Of a stretch of 11,772 bases of DNA, positions 6,118 through 11,739 are shown in pieces. Source of the stretch: Ruminiclostridium sp. (GTDB lineage Bacteria > Bacillota_A > Clostridia > Oscillospirales > Ruminococcaceae); the NCBI GenBank assembly GCA_017550775.1, contig JAFZOA010000258.1, forward strand, positions 1 to 11,772, in the 5' to 3' direction. Below the pieces are notes generated by a model. The model searched no databases. It was given only the letters and a program-made list of their open reading frames with translations, and was not told where the DNA came from. The position numbers and the translations under genes are program-made. Numbering within the stretch: position 1 is the first letter of the stretch; each line of letters begins with the position of its first letter.

Positions 6118-7809
6118 TTACTTAGCGGTGTTCTGATAGCTTTCGATCATTTTCTTATCAATGGTTCCGAAACGGGGTCTGAGGGAACCCGCATAATCAC
6201 GGGCTTCGCGGATCCCGAGCTTTAAGAAGATGTCGAGTTTCATCTTATTTGCTTCGTTAGGATAAACAACTATCTTGTCGATGAGCATATCCGACAGGTC
6301 GTTGATAGTCTGTCGGTCGAGTTCGCCGCCGGAGACCGCAAGATCATTGGTGAACGCGTGCCTGATGTCCTTCACCCCGCGTATTGTTTCCGCTTTGTCG
6401 CGGGTGTCGCGCTGTGTATCGGTGATACGCGTTTTAAGCTTGGTGATCTCCGTTCCGAGAGCTTCGTTGCGCTTTTTGAACTCGGTCTTGGTGATAGCGT
6501 CGTCGGTATATAGGTCGAGCAGCTTGTCCTTTTTTATCTCCAGCGCCTCGATCTCCCTTTGCAGCGCGTCAAGCTCCCTCGACGAGACAGTGTCCTCCTG
6601 CTCGTCCTCGTAAAGCGCGATGAACTCTTCGATGTACCTGTCGATATTCCCGGACAGGTCGATGAACATACTCCCGAGTATCTTGTAGAGCTCGCTCTCA
6701 TAGATCGCTATTGTCGGGCAGTCCGCAGACTTTCCCTTTTTCTTTTCGCGGCATACCCACTCGTATATCGGAGCGCCGCGGTGGAGCTCCTTGCTGTATG
6801 ATGTTCGCCAGAACGGGACACCATGAACTCCGCAGATTATCTTGCCGGACAGGGGAGAGGTCTTCTTCGCGGAGCGGTCGGTAGCCCTGACCTTCATGCT
6901 GCGCTCGGTGAACACCTCGTTCGCCTTGTTCCAGAGCTCCTCGGAGACTATCGCGGGGACGGTCTCGCCGGTCTCGTCCTTGTACATCACCCATTCCTCG
7001 GGCGGTAGGAATTTCTGCTGCTTGGTGCGGTAGTCGGTGATCTTCACCTTGTTGCCGCAGTAGTAGCCCTTGTACTTCGGGTTCTGAATGATGCCGCCAA
7101 TAGTGTTGTGGTGTATGATCTTGCCGGAGCGGCTGCGGTAGCCCTTGTCCCACAGCAGCTTCTCTATGTCGCGGAGCCCGTAATTCCCGGTTGCATAGGT
7201 CTCGAAGATAAGCCGCACCATTTCGGCTTCCTTTACGTTGACGACGAGCTTTGCGTTGTCCTTGTCAAAGCCGAAAATGCGGGAGTTGCCGATAACCCGT
7301 CCGTTCTCTATCGCCTTGCGATGGCCGAACTTCACACGCTCGGAGAGCTTTCGCACCTCGTCCTGCGCTATGCTCGACATGATAGTAAGGCGAAGCTCGC
7401 TGTCCGGCTCTATCGTACAGATGTTGTCAGACATGAAGAAAACGCCGACCCCGTGTTTGAGCAGGTCGCGGGTGTAGGTGAGGCTGTCAACGGTGTTGCG
7501 GGCAAATCGGCTGACTTCCTTGGTCAGTATCAGGTCGAACTTGCCGTCATACGCGTCCTGTATCATGCGCTGGAACTGCACGCGGTTCTCGGCGTTCTCG
7601 CCGCGGATACGGTCGGCGTAGCCCTCGACGTAGTGCCAGTTCCGGTTGCGCTGTATCAGGTCGCGGAAGTGGGATTCCTGGTTCTCGATAGACATGGTCT
7701 GCTCGTCGCGGGTGGTCGAGACGCGGGCGTAGTAGGTCACGCGAAGGTTGAAATCCTCGATCTGCTTACGTTCCGTGCGCATGGTGTTTATAACGTTGTA
7801 GATGTCCAT
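6118..7809 (-). CDS. Large serine recombinase (site-specific integrase)
   Basis: 563-residue DNA recombinase of the large serine family, which cuts and exchanges att sites through a phosphoserine link. The N-terminal resolvase domain (about 20-170) carries YYARVST with nucleophile S31, SRFARNTVDSL with the catalytic arginines, and SSIAQDEVRKLSERVKFG on the long helix. A Recombinase domain follows (about 175-300, including IIQNPKYKGYYCGNKVK). Next is a zinc-ribbon-like segment (about 320-375) with Cys-x-x-His and two later cysteines, then a coiled coil (about 405-465). The usual D-x-G-x-S-G loop reads ADRIRGEN, an unusual variant. The gene lies at the element's left end, pointing out of it. 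An AAGGAGCG ribosome binding site precedes the ATG. Confidence 0.93.
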   Translation of the reverse strand: MDIYNVINTMRTERKQIEDFNLRVTYYARVSTTRDEQTMSIENQESHFRDLIQRNRNWHYVEGYADRIRGENAENRVQFQRMIQDAYDGKFDLILTKEVSRFARNTVDSLTYTRDLLKHGVGVFFMSDNICTIEPDSELRLTIMSSIAQDEVRKLSERVKFGHRKAIENGRVIGNSRIFGFDKDNAKLVVNVKEAEMVRLIFETYATGNYGLRDIEKLLWDKGYRSRSGKIIHHNTIGGIIQNPKYKGYYCGNKVKITDYRTKQQKFLPPEEWVMYKDETGETVPAIVSEELWNKANEVFTERSMKVRATDRSAKKTSPLSGKIICGVHGVPFWRTSYSKELHRGAPIYEWVCREKKKGKSADCPTIAIYESELYKILGSMFIDLSGNIDRYIEEFIALYEDEQEDTVSSRELDALQREIEALEIKKDKLLDLYTDDAITKTEFKKRNEALGTEITKLKTRITDTQRDTRDKAETIRGVKDIRHAFTNDLAVSGGELDRQTINDLSDMLIDKIVVYPNEANKMKLDIFLKLGIREARDYAGSLRPRFGTIDKKMIESYQNTAK

Positions 7810-7835
7810 GAGGGGCGCTCCTTTTTGGGGTCGTG

Positions 7836-7877
7836 ATTGGTGTCATTTTTGGTGTCATCTGGAATTTTGACACCAAT
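7836..7877. promoter_or_regulatory. Operator-like repeats in the recombinase leader
   Basis: TTGGTGTCA occurs at 7837-7845 and 7849-7857, and its inverse TGACACCAA at 7868-7876. The outer pair makes a 10-bp inverted repeat (ATTGGTGTCA/TGACACCAAT). The block lies 27 bp upstream of the recombinase ATG and downstream of its predicted transcription start, where a repressor, the recombinase itself or an RNA hairpin could limit expression. Regulation is inferred; the repeats are directly visible. Confidence 0.6.
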
Positions 7878-7951
7878 GTTTCGTATGTGAGGTATTGGGG
7901 TTTCTGAGTGATAAACGGAAAAATAATGTAGTTATGGATTAATCATATAGA

Positions 7952-7980
7952 ATTATAACATATGCCAAAGCATTTGTCAA
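7952..7980 (-). promoter_or_regulatory. Promoter of the serine recombinase gene
   Basis: On the minus strand a perfect TTGACA (7980-7975) and a perfect TATAAT (7957-7952) are separated by exactly 17 nt. The predicted start is about 135 nt before the ATG, leaving a leader that contains the TTGGTGTCA repeats. No other gene lies between, so this is the recombinase promoter. Confidence 0.85.
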
Positions 7981-8019
7981 TACATGGCGGCAAATGATAC
8001 GAGGGCAGCGATGTTTAGA

Positions 8020-8064
8020 AAAACTCCCGCATTCGGGCGATAAAGTCCTGAGTGCGGGAGTTTT
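8020..8064 (-). terminator. Intrinsic terminator after the Uma2 gene
   Basis: AAAACTCCCGCA (8020-8031) pairs perfectly with TGCGGGAGTTTT (8053-8064) across a 21-nt loop. Read on the minus strand it ends in TTTTTC and lies 9 nt beyond the Uma2 stop. It would also work in the plus direction, and it insulates the recombinase promoter from upstream reading. Confidence 0.8.
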
Positions 8065-8073
8065 GTTTCTGTG

Positions 8074-8655
8074 TCATAACAGCTCTTTTATGCAGATGAC
8101 AAGCGGCTCGGGTGCGTCTTTGTATATCCCTGCGGTTATCTTGTCGTCAAAGGTGAAAATGCCGGTAGCTTTAGCTTCTTCAAAGGGGTAAACAAGCACT
8201 TTTTCGTTCATGGGGTCAACTATCCAGTATTCCCGTACTCCCGATTTGTGGTAGAGCGAGAGCTTTTCAACGGTGTCATGGTCGGAATTGTGAGGGGAGA
8301 GGATCTCTATGACCCAGTCGGGTGCGCCGTTGCATCTGTACTCGTCTATCCTTGTTGGGTCACATACTACCATAATATCCGGCTGCACAATATTGCCGTC
8401 ATCAAGCTTTACATCATACGGAGCATTGAACACCTCGCAATTCTTCTTGTTTGCAGCAATATAGCTGTCAATTGCACCGACTGTTCTTCTGCTTATACGC
8501 TGATGTATCGTATTGGGTGATACAGGCATCGACTCTGATCCCTTTTCATCGAAATAATAGATCACCCCGTTTATAAGTTCGCATCTTTCCGGCAGATCGG
8601 TCATCGCGAGAAATTCATCGGATGTATATTTTCTCGCTTTTTCTGATGCTGTCAT
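8074..8655 (-). CDS. Uma2 family (DUF820) PD-(D/E)XK nuclease-fold protein
   Basis: 193-residue single-domain protein of the Uma2/DUF820 family, which has a restriction-endonuclease-like fold but mostly unknown biological role. The candidate metal-binding core is visible: an acidic residue in NIVQPDIMVV (about 108-117), PDWVIEILSP (131-140) and the lysine of DTVEKLSLYHKSG (about 145-157), followed by VREYWIVDP. The start has a clear AAAGGAG ribosome binding site. It is a monocistronic gene with its own promoter and terminator inside the mobile element, so it behaves as cargo. Its target is unknown; uncharacterised defence or nuclease functions are possible but not shown. Confidence 0.88.
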   Translation of the reverse strand: MTASEKARKYTSDEFLAMTDLPERCELINGVIYYFDEKGSESMPVSPNTIHQRISRRTVGAIDSYIAANKKNCEVFNAPYDVKLDDGNIVQPDIMVVCDPTRIDEYRCNGAPDWVIEILSPHNSDHDTVEKLSLYHKSGVREYWIVDPMNEKVLVYPFEEAKATGIFTFDDKITAGIYKDAPEPLVICIKELL

Positions 8656-8703
8656 ATGGATCAGCTCCTTTCGGTGAGGACGGACAGGCGGGTTTCTGCT
8701 TTT

Positions 8704-8732
8704 ATTATATACTGTGTGCAGAGTTTTGTCAA
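8704..8732 (-). promoter_or_regulatory. Promoter of the Uma2 gene
   Basis: On the minus strand a perfect TTGACA (8732-8727) and a perfect TATAAT (8709-8704) are separated by 17 nt, about 49 nt upstream of the Uma2 ATG. This predicts strong constitutive transcription by the housekeeping sigma factor. Confidence 0.85.
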
Positions 8733-8754
8733 GTAAACGGTGGAAACAGAATAA

Positions 8755-8791
8755 ATCCCTTATGGAGCACTCATTAAGGGATCAATTTTTT
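8755..8791 (+). terminator. Possible terminator hairpin
   Basis: ATCCCTTA (8755-8762) pairs with TAAGGGAT (8775-8782) over a 12-nt loop, followed by CAA and six T residues. No plus-strand gene precedes it, so it may end an unseen small transcript, or be fortuitous. Confidence 0.35.
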
Positions 8792-9178
8792 GAGCAGAGG
8801 ATGCTTTTCCGAAAATACATCGTGGTTTTGTACAATCGGTGGTTCCTGATTATTATTCCTTTCGGAAACTTTTTACAAACTTTCAAAAATTGCTCGGTTT
8901 TGACTGTAAAAAATCCCCAAAAAAGTAGGTACTTATGAGAGGGTAAATAAAGGGAGCGCGATTTAGCAGGTATGATTCTGTTCCGGCACGGTGCTTGTGC
9001 AAAATCGCCATGTAACTCATTTTCTTTTGGTGACATTCAACAAAGTTGCAAAAAGGTGTAGTCAAAAACGCTCGCTCGACCCCCTTATTGGTGAAAGTTG
9101 CTGTTATGCGAATGGATTGCCTGCCACACCACTCTCAATTATTCCGGCATCGTTGATACTCGAAAGGAGCGAACGAAC

Positions 9179-9313
9179 ATGAACATGAGCTATGACACCC
9201 GTTGCTGTGATCCGACAAATGCCCGCGCGTGCAGTTGCCGTGCAGAAATGCTTAACGATGCTGTCGCAGACGAAAAACGGTGTACGTACGATGATGAATT
9301 ACGCAATGTTTAG
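9179..9313 (+). CDS. Small cysteine-rich protein of unknown function
   Basis: A 44-residue frame starting MNMSYDTRCCDPTNARACSC, with a clear ribosome binding site (AAAGGAG, about 10 nt upstream of the ATG). Cysteines at positions 9, 10, 18, 20 and 35 could bind metal or form disulfides. The C-terminal half is acidic and probably helical. It is the first frame of the mobilisation region and ends 140 nt before mobC. I recognise no family. The good ribosome binding site supports translation, but a GTACGTACG repeat inside it shows the DNA also serves another purpose. Confidence 0.45.
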   Translation: MNMSYDTRCCDPTNARACSCRAEMLNDAVADEKRCTYDDELRNV

Positions 9314-9372
9314 CAAGCATAGATTTCGTACGTACGAAATCGGTTCGGAAGCGGAGAACCCACTTCTGAACC
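9282..9372. other. Candidate oriT / relaxosome-binding region
   Basis: Immediately upstream of mobC lies a perfect 20-bp palindrome (half-site GATTTCGTAC, 9322-9341). Its centre GTACGTACG (9328-9336) recurs at 9282-9290. Directly after it is an inverted repeat, GGTTCGGAAG (9342-9351) and CTTCTGAACC (9363-9372), with one G-T mismatch and an 11-nt spacer. GAACC is repeated at 9356, 9368 and 9402. Relaxase origins of transfer commonly lie just upstream of mobC and contain such inverted repeats beside the nick site. No nick sequence that I recognise is present, so the assignment is by position and structure only. Confidence 0.5.
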
Positions 9373-9453
9373 TTTTCAGGGAAACCCGCGCGCTGTCGCA
9401 CGAACCTTGAAACAGCGATAAAACCGCATGAATGAAGGGAGAGAGGAAAAACA

Positions 9454-9795
9454 ATGAATAAGTATAAAGAAATAAAGCGCAAGGAGATAAAGTTTGATAT
9501 GGCGGACTGGGAGCGTGTCCGGGCACAGGCAAGCAAATCCGGAATGAACACTACGGACTACATCAGGCGCATGGCGGTCATCGGCGGGAAGATTGTGAAC
9601 ATCAACCTTGAAGCTGTAGCGGCGCAGTTGAACTGTGCTCGTATAATAGGCTCCAACATCAACCAGATCGCAAAGAAAGCAAACGAGATAAACAGCATCT
9701 ATGAGACTGACATCATAGAGCTAAAGCGGAATGTGGAGGAGTTATGCCATACCTTAAGTGTATCAGCATCAGAACTACGGTCGACAGAAGTCTGA
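9454..9795 (+). CDS. mobC: MobC-like mobilisation accessory protein
   Basis: 113-residue small DNA-binding protein expected to help the relaxase recognise and open oriT. The N-terminus (KEIKFDMADWERVRAQASKSGMNTTDYIRRMAV, 10-42) has the ribbon-helix-helix pattern. The following LEAVAAQLNCARIIGSNINQIAKKANE (about 50-76) is the typical MobC segment. The ribosome binding site is AGAGGAAA, 6-7 nt upstream of the ATG. The gene overlaps the relaxase gene by 52 nt in another frame, so the two are translationally coupled. The candidate oriT lies directly upstream, fitting autoregulation at the site. Confidence 0.88.
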   Translation: MNKYKEIKRKEIKFDMADWERVRAQASKSGMNTTDYIRRMAVIGGKIVNINLEAVAAQLNCARIIGSNINQIAKKANEINSIYETDIIELKRNVEELCHTLSVSASELRSTEV

Positions 9796-11090
9796 GGTAT
9801 ATATTAAATCCCGACAAGACGGAAGAGCTGCTTTACACAAGCGCTCTTAACTGTCTAAAAGATGCTCGTAACGCTTACCTGAATATGCAGCTTGTTTATG
9901 AGCAGTACAGTGGACGGAAATTCAACGAGCCCCTCCCGGAAAACGGAAAAGGTCATGTCAAAGCGCTTCATTACATACAGTCGTTTTCGCCGGAGGACAA
10001 CGTCTCGACCGAGCTTGCGCACCGGATTGCAAAAGCATTCGTCCGTAAAACCTTCGGCGACAGTGTACAGACGGTGATCGCGACTCACTGCGACAAGCGG
10101 CATGTCCATTCCCACATAATTATATGCTCTTACGGTATCGACGGTCATCATTTCACCTCGAACAAAACCACTCTTGCGCACGCACGGGAATACTCTGACA
10201 GGGTAGCTATGGCGTTCGGGATACAGCCGATGACCGCCAAGCAAGGCAAAGGTATCACTTACGGTGAATGGTATCACCGGAGCAAGGGGACTTCATGGAA
10301 GCAGAGGATATGCCAGGATATAGACAGTCTCGTGGGGTTTGTAAGCGGCCTGGACGAGCTGCTTTCCGGGCTTGAAAGTCAAGGCTATACTGTCCGGCGT
10401 GGAGAAAGCATTTCCGTGAAGGCTCCCGGACAGAAACGTGCGATACGTCTGAAAACTCTGGGTGAGGGTTACGCGAAAGAAATTCTCGCGGCTCGCTGCT
10501 CCGTTCCGGCTCAGCTTCTGTTGGAATATGAAAGTGCGATCGCGCAGATACCGGTTACTCCGATGTGTAATCCGAGCCTTGAAGAGATCACGGGAATGCT
10601 GAACGTCATAAACCGTGACAGGATACATTCTATCGGGGAGCTTGAGTTCCGTATCGAAGATCTGAAAGCAGAGCATGATAAGACTGTTATGGAGGTGAAC
10701 AAGCTGAAAGTTCAGGCTGGAACATACGAATCGCTTGCCGAAGAGATAAGGCTTTACCGACAGATGTGTTCCGGAGCCCCGTTGTCGCGGGAGGAGTATA
10801 TGCGTTTGCGGGTCTGCGAGCAAAACCTTGAACAGTACAACATTCGCACCGATGAGGATATGGACGAGCTTCTGCGTGAACAGCAAGCGCTCGCGGACAG
10901 GGTGACTGCGCTGGAACAGGCTCTTTCTGACTGTACGCGGAAGTACAATACCTATGCGGCGATTGCAAAGACTTACCGGGATATTACTTCAGGCGACTAT
11001 ATATCGAGACTTATAGCATACGACAAACATCAGAAGGATAAAGAAAAACAGCAGACTGTGCCACAGAAAAAGAAAGGTCAGCGTAGATAA
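9744..11090 (+). CDS. mobA: MOBP-type relaxase (MobA/VirD2 family)
   Basis: 448-residue relaxase that would nick one strand at oriT and carry it covalently into the recipient. Motif I holds the probable nucleophile Y19 in SLRYILNPDKT. The metal-binding motif III is THCDKRHVHSHIII, with H115, D117, H120, H122 and H124. Residues to about 230 form the relaxase domain. From about 300 to 440 the protein is rich in charged heptads, predicting coiled coil, and it ends in a basic tail (QKKKGQRR). The start inside mobC has a GGAGG about 6 nt upstream. No TraG/VirD4 coupling protein accompanies it, so a helper element must supply transfer machinery. Confidence 0.93.
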   Translation: MPYLKCISIRTTVDRSLRYILNPDKTEELLYTSALNCLKDARNAYLNMQLVYEQYSGRKFNEPLPENGKGHVKALHYIQSFSPEDNVSTELAHRIAKAFVRKTFGDSVQTVIATHCDKRHVHSHIIICSYGIDGHHFTSNKTTLAHAREYSDRVAMAFGIQPMTAKQGKGITYGEWYHRSKGTSWKQRICQDIDSLVGFVSGLDELLSGLESQGYTVRRGESISVKAPGQKRAIRLKTLGEGYAKEILAARCSVPAQLLLEYESAIAQIPVTPMCNPSLEEITGMLNVINRDRIHSIGELEFRIEDLKAEHDKTVMEVNKLKVQAGTYESLAEEIRLYRQMCSGAPLSREEYMRLRVCEQNLEQYNIRTDEDMDELLREQQALADRVTALEQALSDCTRKYNTYAAIAKTYRDITSGDYISRLIAYDKHQKDKEKQQTVPQKKKGQRR

Positions 11091-11183
11091 AAATGGTAAA
11101 GAGTGCGCTTTTGAAAAACTGCGCAGCTTTTGATTACGGGTCGTGCCGGGTTCAATAATAGAAATGAAAGGGGAATGTGGAAC

Positions 11184-11351
11184 ATGAGGTTAAATACGGA
11201 GCAGGACAACATTGTCGGGAAAGCATTTATGATTGCAATGGCAAGGAAGCTGTACCGGGAAGGAAGTATAGATACGGCAACAATGAACAGACTCGTTATT
11301 AGGATAGAGAAGATTAAGGATATAGGAAAGGTGGATAAAAGGGAAAAGTAA
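11184..11351 (+). CDS. Small helical protein of the mobile element
   Basis: 55-residue basic protein (MRLNTEQDNIVGKAFMIAMARKLYREGSIDTATMNRLVIRIEKI...). It resembles, by eye, the small SHOCT-like ORFs that accompany clostridial recombinases and mobilisation modules (a helix, then a Gly-Ser/Ile turn and a second short helix). An in-frame ATG at 11175 is possible, but the AAAGGGGA ribosome binding site is too close to it, so 11184 is preferred. It lies 93 nt after the relaxase and is the last gene of the element before the flagellin control region. Function is not known. Confidence 0.6.
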   Translation: MRLNTEQDNIVGKAFMIAMARKLYREGSIDTATMNRLVIRIEKIKDIGKVDKREK

Positions 11352-11409
11352 GGGCGAAGATTGTCTGGAACATTATGAGATGTAAGCGCTGGAGATAATA
11401 ATATACTAT
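11352..11409. other. Junction zone between mobile element and flagellin region
   Basis: No gene or clear signal is seen. Composition shifts from the moderately GC-rich element to an AT-rich stretch typical of a promoter region. The right end of the element probably lies here or slightly further right. Confidence 0.4.
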
Positions 11410-11437
11410 TAAAATTAAAATAATAATTAGCCGATAT
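11410..11437 (+). promoter_or_regulatory. Upstream sigma-28 (SigD/FliA-type) flagellin promoter
   Basis: TAAA (11410-11413), a 16-nt spacer and GCCGATAT (11430-11437) match the Bacillus SigD consensus TAAA-N15-GCCGATAT apart from one extra spacer base. It lies about 100 bp upstream of a second, better copy. It is probably a weaker promoter for the same gene. Confidence 0.65.
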
Positions 11438-11511
11438 GTAAAACGTGCACAATAAATATATTATGCGATTGTAGAAATTATACGATATTTCAAAAATTTT
11501 AGTTTTGGGTA

Positions 11512-11538
11512 TAAAGTTTTTAGGTTTCGTGCCGATAT
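11512..11538 (+). promoter_or_regulatory. Main sigma-28 (SigD/FliA-type) flagellin promoter
   Basis: TAAA (11512-11515), exactly 15 nt, then GCCGATAT (11531-11538): a perfect match to the SigD flagellar consensus. The predicted start near 11545 gives a leader of about 195 nt before the flagellin ATG. This places the gene in the late class of flagellar genes, expressed after hook completion. Confidence 0.88.
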
Positions 11539-11628
11539 AACGATTGTAAGGGTCAAGTGAAGGTCGGCTGCAGCGGTCGGAACTTGGCCGTAACACCAAA
11601 ACACAAATCACAGATCATTATTAAACGT

Positions 11629-11733
11629 TCGTACTGAAAGAGTACGATAAACCACAATGGGCTCAACGTAAAGGAATTATGTTGAGTAGAGCCGGATCTC
11701 CCCCAAGAGACCGGTTCGGAAAATCAAGGAGGA
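11629..11733 (+). promoter_or_regulatory. Structured flagellin mRNA leader with CsrA-type sites
   Basis: Three hairpins follow one another. The first is TCGTACT/AGTACGA with loop GAAAG (11629-11647). The second has an 11-bp stem (arms 11661-11671 and 11677-11687, two G-U pairs) with loop AGGAA, exposing GGA. The third is GAGCCGG/CCGGTTC (11689-11717) with an inner CTC/GAG. The Shine-Dalgarno AAGGAGGA (11726-11733) contains further GGA triplets. GGA in a hairpin loop plus GGA at the ribosome binding site is the arrangement used by CsrA to block hag translation in Bacillus, relieved by FliW. Structure is seen by pairing; the protein partner is inference. Confidence 0.6.
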
Positions 11734-11739
11734 ACAATT

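Larger units (their letters stand above)
8656..9178. other. Long non-coding stretch between Uma2 and mobilisation genes
   Basis: I see no convincing gene here: short frames exist on both strands but lack ribosome binding sites and family features. It contains the Uma2 promoter, a hairpin at 8755-8782 followed by six T residues, and a nested inverted repeat (GCGATTT at 8958-8964, AAATCGC at 9002-9008, with GCAC/GTGC inside). TTGGTGACA at 9027-9035 is one base away from the repeat found in the recombinase leader. A promoter for the downstream genes is expected, but no good consensus pair could be found. Confidence 0.5.
6105..11351. mobile_element. Putative integrative mobilizable element (approximate limits)
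   Basis: This stretch holds a large serine recombinase, a Uma2 nuclease-fold gene, MobC, a MOBP-type relaxase, two small ORFs and an oriT-like region, flanked by ordinary chromosomal genes (VTC-DUF4956 on the left, flagellin on the right). No coupling ATPase or type IV secretion genes are present, so it would be mobilised by a helper element. The left edge must lie between the terminator and the recombinase stop (about 6102-6118) if the terminator is chromosomal. The right edge is somewhere after 11351. Serine recombinases leave only a very short shared core, so the ends could not be read off. Limits given are those of the gene content. Confidence 0.65.

Noticed and set aside
7108..7836. 242-residue plus-strand open frame opposite the recombinase
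   Set aside because: Antisense to a well-supported recombinase gene; composition mirrors its codons and there is no family match.
8714..9036. Short frames on both strands (74 and 84 residues)
   Set aside because: No ribosome binding site, no recognisable domain, and they overlap each other; likely chance frames in AT-rich DNA.
11078..11611. 177-residue minus-strand open frame
   Set aside because: Low-complexity hydrophobic translation of AT-rich DNA covering the small ORF and the flagellin promoters, without a supported ribosome binding site or family features.
11689..11717. Group II intron domain V
   Set aside because: The GAGCCGG...CCGGTTC hairpin looks like domain V ends, but it is only 29 nt, lacks the GNRA-type loop, and no other intron domains or reverse transcriptase are present.
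11545..11739. Cyclic-di-GMP riboswitch in the flagellin leader
   Set aside because: The leader is structured and motility-linked, but the conserved GEMM core sequences are not visible.
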